Shown here: one piece after another, positions 54,501 to 64,000 of the stretch
Position numbering within the stretch: the first letter of the stretch is position 1
Layout: every line of letters starts with the position of its first letter
Source of the DNA: Ficedula albicollis
Lineage: Eukaryota > Chordata > Aves > Passeriformes > Muscicapidae
NCBI RefSeq assembly: GCF_000247815.1
Contig: NW_004775930.1
Location: forward strand, 397,746 to 461,745
Length of the DNA: 64,000 nt
Direction: 5' to 3'
The notes under the pieces: generated by a model
Database searches by the model: none
The model's input: the letters and a program-made list of their open reading frames with translations, nothing else
What the model was told of the DNA's origin: nothing
Made by a program: the position numbers and the translations under genes

Positions 54501-57500
54501 AGTAATCCCATTTATTAGTGGCTTTACTGTCATTGAGCTGAAGTTATAAATTGGCATTCTTGAAAAGCAAATTACTGTTGTGCCAGGGCACTCACAGGAA
54601 CTCTTAGAAATGGCTCAACTGCAAATCATCTTTGCAATAAACACAATATGCTGAAAAGCCTTGGGATTTAGGGCACAGGCCTAAATATCTTCAGAGCAGC
54701 AAATTCCTAGCATCAGGGACATTTCATAGTTCTCATGACATATAAGAAAATTAATTCAGCTGCATACAGGTAGCCAGATCTGCGTGATGTAAGGAATCTC
54801 TAGGAAGTGGACGGGATCTACCCACAGGTATCCTTGCAGACACAAAGTTGTTTTAAAAGTCTGTTAATTTTTCATTACAGTCAAGTAATGAATAAGCAAT
54901 ATCCAAAATATAGATCAGAGACTACCCTCTGAAGGACATTCAGTCTTTTCACCTCAGGGACACTATTCTCACAGCTGTTCTTCACAGGTAATTAAGCACA
55001 GGTAAAACTAGACAGTACAGAATGTACTGTCTCTGTGCAGGAGCAAGGGCACAGATCTGATGTCTGTCTAATCTGCAGACACTGGGATTCATCTGGGTTT
55101 TCTCACCAGGTTCTCAGTCTCTGACTGAAGCAGGTCTGGTGCCCCCTTTTGTTAGCTTTATATTTTCATGTCTTACAGTCTCTCCTGTCAGAATTAATTA
55201 CTGTAGCTCTTGTAAACTGTGTTTTAACTCTATTTTAAACTGTAACAGTAATGCATATATTTGCATCAGAAATATAAAAATGCACTGGATGAAAATTTAG
55301 AAGTAGAAGATTCCCTCAGGCTAGCTCTTAGCTACACCTTTCAAAACTCATTACTTCAGCCATCAAATCTCCATTTTAAGCTGCATAATTCATTGTACTT
55401 ATTTACATGGAAATGCACCACAGCATTGAGATTAAAAAGTAAATATGTTTTTCAGTGTAGCTGGAACTCCTCTATTGTATTGGATACTCAGCAGAGCACA
55501 ACAGAGACCCTCAGTTCAGCCAAATAGTCAGCAAGGCTTGGACCCCTACAAACTAGAACCCAAGTTTCTTGGACCTCACAATATCTTTGCAAGACAACTA
55601 GCAATGTTTTGTTCCGTTTTGGCAGATACCCAGACCTTATAGCTAATTTACTTTGCTTTCTGTCCCTAGACTTTTCTGGAGTACTCTGATGCAGGTGCCA
55701 AGTTTGTGTTTGGTGACAAATACACAGATCATTTCTTTGCTTTTAAGGTAAGATGGTTGTATATGATGTACGTGGCAGATAAACACAGTAAGAGGAACTT
55801 ACTGGGAATAGCTGGGAAATAGATTGTGTGTCATACCTATGTAGTCACCACAGAAATTAACAGGTAAACTACTCCTTATTATGTGATATTCTGAATAGAA
55901 AATTTGGTAACATCTTCATTCACTGCCATACACTGAGTTAGATTTAGTCTACTTATAAAAACATATTGCATGTAGCACTTTGGAGTATCTTTCTACAAGG
56001 AATAGGTTAAAAGGCTTGTACCTGGCCACTGACAGAAATATTACCTCCTGCCTATCTTCCCCATCTCTCTATGAGTAAAAGTGCTCTGCCATGCTATCCT
56101 GTTGTACCCTTAAGCACTGTACATACCACTGCTTCACAGACTTTCCCCCTGAAGAAATGGAGAGCCTAGATGTGTATTTATTCATACCTGGGAGAAGAGC
56201 TAGAAGCTGCATAAGCAGGAAAATTACAGGAAATTGCATTACTGTTACATTGGTAAGATCACAGGGAGATTTCCCATCTCTCTCTTAAGAGACCTTTTTG
56301 GGAAACAGCTGGAATACAGTTTATCTGCTCTAGTCTTCACCAGCATCCTTCCTGGTTTTTCTTTGAGATGTTTCTCATGCTTAGGCTGGAATCAAGAACA
56401 TACAAAGCAAAAGAAACCCCAAACCAACCAAAATAACCAAATAAATATAAGAAATGTCTCATGACTTACTCAGAGACCATTCTTTTGTTGTTTCAGATAT
56501 CTGACCTTGGGCTTAAAAGCCTTTTTTCTTCCTTTTTTCTTGAGGTGATATTCCAAACTACATATTCTGCAAACTTAGTTCCTTCATTCCTTGAGAAGAG
56601 AAGGTTCTGTCTGTAAATAGGCTGCTACTAAGAACAATCAGAACGTCTTAGAAGGGAAAAAAATTTAGGCATATCATCAATAAATATTAATTACATTTTG
56701 AGAGCAGTCCTTTTGCACATTTTGTTTCACTTTCCAGGCTCCTCCTACTCTAATGAGCACTCAAATAACAATTTTGATTCCCAACGACATGTTTTAGGGA
56801 TTAAATTATTTAACCTCCCCCTCCCCTTCCCCCACCCCGTGCAATTTTTTGTGTGGTTTTTCGCAATGCTTTATGAATATGATTCTTTCATGGTGATTTT
56901 GAGTCCTCACTGATGATGCAAAATACTTTTCTTACTAAAGCCATATCTAGGGACTAGACAGCCAAAAGATTGCTTCTGTGTTGGCAAGCATCCATCAGTC
57001 TTCTGGCCAGAAAAACCATGGAATTTCTAGAAGATGATAACAGGAACATGTAGATTATTCTCACACTGAAAAACAAGAAAACAAGTTAGTTTACAAAGCT
57101 GTGTATATATAGAAATAAATACATACATATATATGGTAAACAGAGTGACAGACAAGCAATATCAAAACATGCTCCATCTGCTTCTCCTATACACAGGGAA
57201 TTCCCTCTTCCAACAACAGTGAGTGACAGCCACCCTGTTCTCTCTTGAAACACATGTCATTTGTTTAGACATTAAGTTGGTCCAAAGTGCTTTTTTGTGT
57301 ATTTCAGATATTTTATGGGGTTTACATGTTGTGGTGCGCTCTCCAAATCTTGCCCCAAGATGTTTTAAAGTATCATCCAAAAGACAATGCTTAACTCCTG
57401 AGAGATTAGACAAGAGACAGAATATATTCGCAGAAAACTATCAGAGTCCAGTTGTATCCATACTGCATTCCTAGCAGTATGCAGGGACACATCAGTTTTC

Positions 57501-60500
57501 TGCCAGGTGAAGTGGACATGTTACCAGAGCAGACATAATTCCATATGTGCATAGGCGCACTCGGATATGGTCTGACCAGTTCTACCAGTCTCCCAGTGCC
57601 TTTGAGCGCATGGTTCTGGAAGCACTAATTAGTCTAAAATGCACACATTTCCATCTATAAACTAGGTTATTTTCAATGTGTATTTATACAGGAAAATGCA
57701 GAGTTTCCAGATTCTGAAAAAACCTACTTGCCCACATAAATAAGCACTTCCAAGTACTTATGCAGATGAAAAAAACTTTTCAGTATTGAGTCTTCTATCC
57801 TGTTGACTATGAAAGACAAAGTTTGCTTTGAACAAGGAAGAAATTAGGCTTCTGTTAAATCTGTATCTTCTTTTATACACCAGGAGAATTATGGTTCCCT
57901 GAGAAAGGCTTTGCTTTGAAGGTCAAGCTGCAGGAGTGTATGAAAAAGCAGGATATTTCTTAAACCTCAATAGCAACTTATTTAAAAGAAAATAGGAAAA
58001 AAGTTAAACATCAAGCCATAAATAGGAGGGGAATTGAGAGCAGCCAACAATTTTAACTTCCTGATCTGTATGGTAATAACAAAAGAAAAGACAGGGGAGA
58101 AAGATATTAATTTTACTGAACTAAACTGTCTGCTGTTACTGCATGGCAAACTATCCCTACAGAATTGCAAAAAAGGATCAAGGAACCAAACTGGAGAAAG
58201 CAACATTATATTAACTTGTTGAACAGCACAACAATATTGGTTAATTGCACTCTGTCCTTTCAATGAAAGGTTCTGATCATCAAAATTGAGTTTCTAAATG
58301 TTTATCAAAATTGTTGATAGTACCAACTGTCCTCTGGAAAGGCATAGTCTATGTACTGAAAGATCTGAACTAACAAAGTGGTTTGTTGTTTTTCATTCTG
58401 TTCCTTGATTTTATTTATAATGCATTATGTCATTAGTGAACACACATGAAAGCTTCCTGGTTTTAGTGGTTGTGGGAAAATGACTGCTGACCCTGTGGAC
58501 TGGTAACTGGAGATACACTTAGAGGAAACTGAGGGGTTATAGTCGCATTTTAATGGGAGTTGTAATACAGGGCAGATCATAGTGGATGTTTTCTGGATGG
58601 AGTATGGTTGGTACGTGACTTGAAACCTCTTCCATGATGATTCCCCATCAACTATAAGGGGCATGGTATGGAGGGTGTAGTGGAGTGGAGGCACCAAGGC
58701 CTGGCCCAGTGGAAGTCCTTGCAGGGAAGGGAACTTGGTGGTACTTTGTGGCTGATGAATCACATACCAACTCAACCTAGGGAAAGAGGGGAAAGATATC
58801 CCACTGGTTACCCAGCAGCTGTGGCAAAATCCCTCTCCTTAGACAAGCTTGCTTTATTAAAGCCTAATAATAATATTAATGTACACCTCCATGTCAAAGT
58901 TACCTGCTCCCAGTCCTTGGAGTACAACCAACCCTCACTGGAATGCATTCTACATTCTTTTTGAACGTATTTTTAAAAGCAAAGGGAGAGAATTTTACAC
59001 TAATTAATAACAAAGGTATGTATGACTAGAGTCCCTCAAACTTACGAAAACACAAAGAAATAGTATATAAGTAAGCTGAGAATGGTGGGAACGTTAGGGA
59101 AGACTTCATTTTTACAACTGGGATCAGTCAAAGGGCTCACCCTGTCTTCTTTCCCATAGGCATGCCCATTGGGTAAGAAACAGGCTCTATGTACCCTGAA
59201 TATTCTTATTGGCTACTAGAGCTTGTCTGTGTACTTCTTGAAGTATATTTTTGCAGTCAGATACAATCAGCAGCAATTTGAGCCTTAACCTGTCACAATT
59301 TTATATTAATAAGAGTGTAATTCCTTCAATTATTCATATGAACCCTTTATGGATGCTGGCACTTGGCCAGTGGGTAACACACTCCAGTATAAAGGGCAAG
59401 ACCTACTAAGAGGTCTCCCTTATGTTTGTGGTATGTTTCTCTAAGACAGTCAAACCACTCTCCAATCCAGCAGGACTGCTTACTTAAGGACTCTCGCCCT
59501 AAAGGGATGCTGACAGACTGGCCAGGTACAAGGGTCTTGGCTTTCCTGGGGACACTGACAGACAAATTAAACACTAAGGGCAAAATAAGTCTCTCAACAT
59601 TAAGGGTCAAAGAAGGCCCTTTTCACATGACAGTGGTACTGTTTTTGCTGTAACTAATCTGTCTGACTAATTTTGGACCTTTTGCAGGGGTGGGGGAATT
59701 TCTTTCTGTTGTATATTACCATAGAAGTGGGGCTGTCCTGTGTATTTCACATACTTGAAAATCAAGTTATATTAATTTTATTCAGGATGAAAACCCAATC
59801 AGAGAGTGGTTTTAATAGTCCATCAGAGAGTGGGTTAGACATTCATGCAATTCTTTTAAATTATGTTGAATGAAAGTATTTTTCAGTCTCCACAGTAAGA
59901 GACCTATTCACTTTTTGTATTTAGTATGTATATACCTTTAAATTGATTTTTTTAAAAGGATGCAAATGTTCAAATTGACTTAAACATGGCTATAAATTAA
60001 TGTATATTATGCTAAGCTAAAGAGTTTCTTATTCCAAACAATTGCAATTGTGCTAGAAAACTATGTAGACAAATGAAAATTATTTAATTACAGCACAAAC
60101 AGGAAAGTCAAGAATTTTATAGCACGAGTGTAAACAATGATAAGTTTTCATTACCTGTAAGTACAACACCAAAAACATGATTCTCTTTTTCAAAGAATAA
60201 ATAGCCTAAAGGACAGGAAACCACTGTAGAGGTTTTAATTACCTTGTGTCTTCCAATCAGGTACTGCCAATTGTGATTTTCTTCAGTACGGTTATGTCTA
60301 TGCTTTACCACATTGGATTCATGCAGTGGCTTATTGGAAAGGTATGCATTTTTGCCAATTAGGTGCTCATTTGGCTAGTGTGAGAAATGTTTTCAGAAGT
60401 GCAGAGGAACCATAGCCTGGAAATAGTTCCAAATGTTACCATTGCAAAATCTTAATTGGCATCACATAGCACACTTTCTCTCTCTCAGTCTGGTTTCATT

Positions 60501-63500
60501 GCTTATGTCATATTGTTAGATTTGCCTGGCTAGCTTTAGCATTCCTCAGATGCCATACATGCTTAAATCTTCCTTTCTGCCTGCCTTTCTCCCAGCTCTC
60601 AAAGTGGAGGATGGAGATTAAATCACAGACAATGGATTTCTGTTAAGCATTTCACTAGCGATTGCATATATCTTCCTATCACAGATACCAGATAAGATCA
60701 AATCAGATTCCTCACCTTACTCTCTGAGTGTTCATTTCTGTCAGCATCTATGTGTAGTGCTACTGACTACTAAGATAAGATCAAGTCCACTTTTTGTCCT
60801 ATCTGTCCAAAAAACCTATTATATGAGGGAAAAGATCTTCCTCTATGGTGATAGTTAAACCTAATTTAAAGATATTCTTAAATTAAAAGTACTTTGCCCT
60901 TTACATTCACAGGATTGTTATACAGCCTAGCTGACATTGTGTGCTAAAATCGCAATGAGGCATTTTTAGCCTTAATCTAAATTTCACACTTTTTCCCTCC
61001 TTATGATCCAAGTCTTTTTGGGCAAGAAGATAAGTAATAAGAACACATCAAAATATCTGTTTTGTTTAATTTGGTTTAACACTTTTATGCCCAGAAGGAG
61101 CCTGGAGTACTTTCAGGTCTGTTAAATTACTCCTGCTCTGTCTTATTTTAGCATGTAACAATTACATGAATCTGCTATACCTTTAAACTGAAATCATTAA
61201 CTCAGAAAGTATTGTAACATGTCTCTGAACTCTTAGATTGATATTATTAACTCAAGAACGACATGGAACAGGCAGAACAAATAACTTTTAAATTTTTTTT
61301 ATTATTTTTTTTAAATAATTTTAGGTTGGTTGGATAATGCACTTCTTCATGGGCACAACTCCTGTTGAGTCTCTGGTAGCTGCAGGTAACATATTTGTGG
61401 GACAGGTGAGTTGGAGCACAGAAAAACATGCTAACATGTAACAATATTACAGAATATAGAGAAATAATGTTGCTCATGGGCATTTGTTTAATAAAAAAAT
61501 AATCTCTTATAAAGCTAGGATTCCACTACAGCAAGTCTGATGATTGATTTCCAAAATTGCGGTATGTTCATACGTTGGCAGTGATGCACAGTGGAAAGGA
61601 TTTGGGAAGTGATATGTTTTCCCAACAGAAGGTCAAGCAAAAATGTAGATAGATAATAGATCTATCTGATAGATTACTCCAAGGCAGTGAAGAAATAAAA
61701 ATTTCAGGGTTCTTTTTCAATTGAACAGGCAAGTGGAATGAAAAGATGGTAAGCAAAGCAGGCAAGGGCAGGACAGAGAGACAGTGAAGAAAACAGATCC
61801 AGGGCTGGCAGTGTAAGGTCTTACTCACAAAAAGAGTGGACAGCATCTAGCAGACCACTTTAATGGGAAATGCATTAAACCCACAAGGTCTGTCCCAGGC
61901 TTAAAAGGAATGTAGAAAGATCAACAATTAACATTCAAGCCCAAATGCACTATTTGCATGACATTTAGCAGTGGTGTATCACCATATCACACTGCTTCAA
62001 GATTTAGAGTCCTACATTTGCATGACACTGCCTCCAGGATGTGCTTCACACACATCCAGAGGGACATGTTTCACTTCACTAACAGTCGTATCTGTGGCTC
62101 AGATCTGTGGCTGTCCCTGTCTTGGCAGTTTCATTGTGCCTTTCAGGGAGACAGCAAACCAGCCAGAATTGTCTGCAGACATTCTGTTTCCTGGGATAAA
62201 AAAACTCCAATCTATTGAAATTTGAGTACTCGATTAACTAGTCAAAGATACCTAGGAAAGCATGATGCAGACACTCATTTTTCTGCCCTTAATAAAAGAA
62301 ATCTTTGGGCTTTTATTAGGGATTTCTGAATTTGGTGCTTGTTTTTTATTTTCAGACAGAGTCTCCTCTCCTGGTACGGCCTTACTTACCATATATCACC
62401 GAATCTGAGCTCCATGCAGTCATGACAGCAGGATTCGCAACTATTGCTGGAAGTGTCTTAGGAGCATATATTTCTTTTGGGGTAAGACATGGGAAGAGAA
62501 CTAGAAAATATATGGTTTATTTGAAATCATCTAAATATTTAGCCGAGCTATAATTCTTTAAAGGTATCCCTCAAGCATTCCCACTGGTTTTTTCTTTGGG
62601 TTTTTTTTGTCTCTGAAGGAATTAGCCACAAAATTCCCTGGTCTGACAGCTCATTCTCTTCTTATGAGCAATATGTGCTTTTAATGACCTCCTGTCATCC
62701 AAACAACTAAAAAATTTAATTGCATTCCTACCTGTTTGTGCATAATATGGTTATAATGGAGTATTTTCTGTTACCTGGAATTCTAGGTCTCCTCCTCCCA
62801 TCTACTGACTGCTTCCGTCATGTCAGCACCAGCATCATTAGCTGTCTCCAAATTATTCTGGCCTGAAACTGAAAAGCCTCCGGTAACTCTGAAGAGTGGC
62901 ATAGAAATGGCAAAAAGGTAAGCTGATTCTAGGTACTAGTTAAAGCTACTGCAAAAATCAGATCTGAAAAATTAACTCCCCACACGTAAACTCTAAGGGG
63001 ATTATGTTGTAGGTGTGCAAGCAGTAGTTACAGACTAAATACTGCAAACGGTTGATTTATGAATTCAAGTGAGTGTGCCCCATTACAATCTAACATATGC
63101 CAAAGACCTGGGCCAAACTGTAAACTCTCCAAAGAAAGAGGGAAATGCCTACCTGAGGTGACCTGCCAGGAGGCTTTCCCATGTAGTGTTGCTGTCTTTT
63201 TTATGTAATGAATCTGCAAATGCAAACATATAAAAAGCAAAGGCAAAGTAATCATTTCAACAACAGCAGCAAATTCATTGCCCATCTGCGGGGGGACTTC
63301 TCTTAATAATGACAGGTAAAAAAAAGGCTTGGAAGGACCTGTTCCTGAACGGCCCAGGCTTTTCTGCAAGGGCTGGGTGGAAGAAGAGCAGTGACCACTG
63401 CCTAATCCTAGCAGTGCTACAGTTTTGAGATCTGATCCATATCCTGCCCAACCCTGAACGTACCAGAATCCTCAGGGTACTACAAGCATACTCTTCAAGT

Positions 63501-63853
63501 GTCTGCCATGAGGACTGATGGGAAAAGCCTACTTCACCTCACCATTCCTCTTCATTATTTTCTCTGTGAGCATACAGACAGCTTCTGTCCTAGAATTTTA
63601 ATGAAGTGCATGTACCTTTTAGTTCTGTTATTTGTTCTTGAATTTAAAGATGTTCACATTCTGGTTTTCTCTTCATTGGCAAAGTGAATCAAAGAACCTG
63701 CTGCAAGCAGCCAGTCAGGGTGCCTCTACGTCCATCGGGCTGGTAGCAAACATCGCCGTGAATGTAATCTCCTTCCTTGCCCTGCTGAGTTTCCTTGACT
63801 CATCCCTTTCTTGGGTGGGCAATTTGTTTGACTATCCACAGCTGAGCTTTGAG
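36478..63853 (+). CDS. SLC28A3: SLC28A3, concentrative nucleoside transporter 3 (CNT3), coding exons 1-13, 3' end beyond window
   Basis: Sodium (and proton)-coupled plasma-membrane importer of purine and pyrimidine nucleosides, SLC28/CNT family. Thirteen exons (listed separately) join without a frame error to 484 codons. Order: a polar N-terminal tail (1-82) with few conserved positions; CNT start [20 protein letters not shown] (83-102); hydrophobic segments at about 103-123, 129-150, 177-193, 204-221 and 231-247; the YPTRVAWRP loop (220-228); [20 protein letters not shown] (285-304); the first re-entrant hairpin with [20 protein letters not shown] (336-355), whose Asn337, Gln342, Thr343 and Glu344 correspond to the substrate/sodium site residues of human CNT3 shifted by one; then [15 protein letters not shown] and FDYPQLSFE. 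Spacing matches human CNT3 closely. The C-terminal NEF motif and last helices, roughly 200 residues, lie beyond 64000. No lesions are seen. The paralogue call (A3, not A1/A2) rests on the MEL- start and on the loop sequences. Confidence 0.95.
37140..37220. repeat. CA/A-rich low-complexity tract
   Basis: About nine CA units followed by A-rich sequence with AAAG and CAAA repeats. Confidence 0.9.
43368..43665 (-). mobile_element. CR1 LINE 3' end, minus strand
   Basis: Complement of a CR1 tail: AGAATTGTAGAATCATTTAG, GTAAGATCATTGAGGCCAAC, CCGTGTCCCCAGAGTGCCAC, CTTCCCTGGGAAGCCTGTCG and TTTGAGGCCATTTCCTGCCA in order. It lies only about 80 bp before exon 2. Confidence 0.92.
43746..43850 (+). CDS. 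SLC28A3: SLC28A3 coding exon 2
   Basis: 105 bp, 35 codons, phase 0 at both ends, between TTTCTGGTCCTAG and GTATGT. Encodes the polar cytoplasmic tail starting [17 protein letters not shown], rich in Asn, Gln, Ser and Lys and poorly conserved with mammals, as expected for this part of CNT3. Confidence 0.85.
43851..46534. other. SLC28A3 intron 2
   Basis: Holds a poly(A) run (about 44893-44909), a CR1 tail scrap (45308-45410) and a strikingly GC-rich block (about 45420-46020) discussed in the findings. Confidence 0.75.
45308..45410 (+). mobile_element. CR1 3' terminal fragment
   Basis: GTCCCTCCTGTGGCAGGGGG, AATGGTCTTTCATGATG and CTAACCCAGGCCATTCTATG correspond to the last 100 bp of a CR1 element in the + orientation. 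No ORF part remains. Confidence 0.75.
46535..46617 (+). CDS. SLC28A3: SLC28A3 coding exon 3
   Basis: 83 bp between CTTTCCAG and GTAATG. Starts in phase 0 ([15 protein letters not shown]...) and ends with two bases of a Gly codon completed in exon 4. Encodes the acidic end of the N-terminal tail, ending QPRLKG, which aligns with the ...QKG of mammalian CNT3 just before the conserved domain. Confidence 0.88.
46618..49137. other. SLC28A3 intron 3
   Basis: AT-rich; a GAGA run near 47650 and a T run near 48108. Nothing else supportable. Confidence 0.8.
49138..49229 (+). CDS. SLC28A3: SLC28A3 coding exon 4
   Basis: 92 bp between TTTTTCCCTAG and GTACAG. Encodes [20 protein letters not shown] and the first half of transmembrane segment 1 ([10 protein letters not shown]). 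It ends with one base of the Ala codon completed in exon 5. Confidence 0.95.
49230..50663. other. SLC28A3 intron 4
   Basis: AT-rich. A short GTTTCTAGTTTTGGATA duplication lies at about 50268-50301. No other feature. Confidence 0.8.
50664..50853 (+). CDS. SLC28A3: SLC28A3 coding exon 5
   Basis: 190 bp between TTTCTGTGACAG and GTAAAT. Encodes the end of transmembrane segment 1 ([13 protein letters not shown]), [19 protein letters not shown] (segment 2), then the charged [20 protein letters not shown] and WFWLK. It ends with two bases of the Trp codon. Confidence 0.97.
50854..52726. other. SLC28A3 intron 5
   Basis: No repeat or gene recognised. Confidence 0.8.
52727..52871 (+). CDS. SLC28A3: SLC28A3 coding exon 6
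   Basis: 145 bp between TTTCCTAG and GTGAGT. Encodes two hydrophobic segments ([17 protein letters not shown] and [13 protein letters not shown]) and ends SKYPTR, a strongly conserved CNT stretch. It ends in phase 0. A 109-codon ORF on the opposite strand is only a shadow. Confidence 0.97.
52872..54184. other. SLC28A3 intron 6
   Basis: Contains the 156-codon minus-strand ORF at 53611-54081 described in the findings. Otherwise plain sequence. Confidence 0.75.
53611..54081 (-). other. Unexplained 156-codon open reading frame, antisense in SLC28A3 intron 6
   Basis: The longest open reading frame of the window. It reads a Met-started 156-residue peptide with varied composition, for example [20 protein letters not shown] and [20 protein letters not shown], unlike the low-complexity products of chance frames. 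I recognise no domain, and see no splice sites or polyadenylation signal that would make it a gene. It may be a remnant of a retrocopied gene or a transposon ORF, or simply chance. In 64 kb of AT-rich DNA one frame of this length is uncommon but possible. Confidence 0.25.
54185..54298 (+). CDS. SLC28A3: SLC28A3 coding exon 7
   Basis: 114 bp, 38 codons, phase 0-0, between TTTTCTATCTAG and GTAAGT. Encodes [30 protein letters not shown] and the SWLGIQIQ segment, matching mammalian CNT3 [21 protein letters not shown] almost position for position. Confidence 0.97.
54299..55669. other. SLC28A3 intron 7
   Basis: No repeat or gene recognised. Confidence 0.8.
55670..55747 (+). CDS. SLC28A3: SLC28A3 coding exon 8
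   Basis: 78 bp, 26 codons, phase 0-0, between TGTCCCTAG and GTAAGA. Encodes [18 protein letters not shown] and TDHFFAFK, a highly conserved CNT loop (TFLEYTDAGASFVFGEKY in human). Confidence 0.97.
55748..60260. other. SLC28A3 intron 8 (4.5 kb, longest after intron 1)
   Basis: Mostly AT-rich. Minus-strand frames of 116 codons (58425-58775) and 87 codons (59347-59610) show no recognisable domain. A pyrimidine-rich patch lies at 56812-56840. Nothing else supportable. Confidence 0.7.
60261..60341 (+). CDS. SLC28A3: SLC28A3 coding exon 9
   Basis: 81 bp, 27 codons, phase 0-0, between CTTCCAATCAG and GTATGC. Encodes [20 protein letters not shown] then MQWLIGK, a conserved CNT membrane segment. Confidence 0.97.
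60342..61324. other. SLC28A3 intron 9
   Basis: No repeat or gene recognised. Confidence 0.8.
61325..61405 (+). CDS. SLC28A3: SLC28A3 coding exon 10
   Basis: 81 bp, 27 codons, phase 0-0, ending at donor GTGAGT. Encodes [16 protein letters not shown] then [11 protein letters not shown], the first half of re-entrant hairpin 1. Its Asn and final Gln correspond to human Asn336 and Gln341 of the substrate and sodium site. The MHFFMGTTP stretch differs from human MLVTTGSSP. Confidence 0.97.
61406..62355. other. SLC28A3 intron 10
   Basis: No repeat or gene recognised; a short GATAGAT-type patch lies near 61650. Confidence 0.8.
62356..62481 (+). CDS. SLC28A3: SLC28A3 coding exon 11
   Basis: 126 bp, 42 codons, phase 0-0, between TTATTTTCAG and GTAAGA. 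Encodes [20 protein letters not shown] and [20 protein letters not shown], the second half of hairpin 1 and the next helix. It is the best conserved part of the family; the Thr-Glu pair at the start contacts substrate/sodium in characterised CNTs. Confidence 0.98.
62482..62786. other. SLC28A3 intron 11 (about 300 bp)
   Basis: The shortest intron of the gene; nothing in it. Confidence 0.85.
62787..62917 (+). CDS. SLC28A3: SLC28A3 coding exon 12
   Basis: 131 bp between GAATTCTAG and GTAAGC. Encodes [20 protein letters not shown] and [20 protein letters not shown]. It ends with two bases of a Ser codon. The second residue is Ser where human CNT3 has Pro (VPSSH). Confidence 0.97.
62918..63684. 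other. SLC28A3 intron 12
   Basis: Contains a 113-codon minus-strand frame (63028-63369) with no recognisable domain. Nothing else. Confidence 0.8.
63685..63853 (+). CDS. SLC28A3: SLC28A3 coding exon 13 (last in window)
   Basis: 169 bp between TTCATTGGCAAAG and GTATGG. Completes the split Ser codon, then encodes [37 protein letters not shown] and [17 protein letters not shown], matching human CNT3 up to FDYPQLSFE. Further exons, with the NEF substrate motif and the C-terminus, lie right of the window. Confidence 0.97.
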
Positions 63854-64000
63854 GTATGGTCTCCAGATTCTTCCAGCTGACATGCATGCATAATTTTTCT
63901 TTCTCAAATTTAAGTGCTTGTGTGGTTTGCTTGTAGTTGGGTTTTTTTTTTTTTGTTCTCATTTTGTGTTTTAACATGATCTAAACCCACATCTTATTTG

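Noticed and set aside
58425..58775. 116-codon minus-strand ORF in intron 8, considered as a retroviral or gene fragment
   Set aside because: No motif of gag, pol or env or of any host domain could be seen.
1..64000. CRISPR arrays, operons, prophage or plasmid genes
   Set aside because: No direct-repeat arrays with unique spacers and no long uninterrupted genes; the sequence is intron-bearing vertebrate DNA.

Overview
The window reads as vertebrate nuclear DNA, almost certainly from a bird. Coding sequence is sparse and split into short exons with GT/AG borders. The dispersed repeats are mostly CR1 LINEs with the typical avian 3' end (tails matching CCATTCTATGATTCTATG). The main gene is SLC28A3, which as far as I recall is Z-linked in birds, so a Z-chromosome origin is an inference. 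There are no bacterial-type operons, CRISPR arrays or RNA genes that I can support.

Left part (1-22 kb): three + strand exons at 2104-2233, 17485-17601 and 21885-21941 join in a single consistent phase and end in a stop codon. They look like the last three exons of a protein-coding gene whose 5' part lies left of the window. I do not recognise the protein. Its introns carry CR1 copies on both strands, a probable endogenous-retrovirus-type solo LTR, and several short near-identical tandem duplications.

Middle (22-36 kb): intergenic DNA with a CA microsatellite, more short tandem duplications and no supportable gene.

Right part (36.4-64 kb): the first 13 coding exons of SLC28A3 (concentrative nucleoside transporter 3, CNT3) on the + strand. 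They give 484 intact codons; the gene runs off the right edge before the C-terminal third. All splice sites are canonical and all phases agree. The introns hold a CR1 tail, a CR1 scrap, a GC-rich block in intron 2 with a possible alternative start exon, a CpG-richer block in intron 1, and an unexplained 156-codon antisense ORF in intron 6.

The two genes lie head to tail on the + strand, about 14.5 kb apart, with no sign of shared function. I found no convincing new biological system. The best leads are the unrecognised three-exon gene tail, the cluster of about ten short tandem duplications confined almost entirely to the left half, and the possible alternative first exon of SLC28A3.
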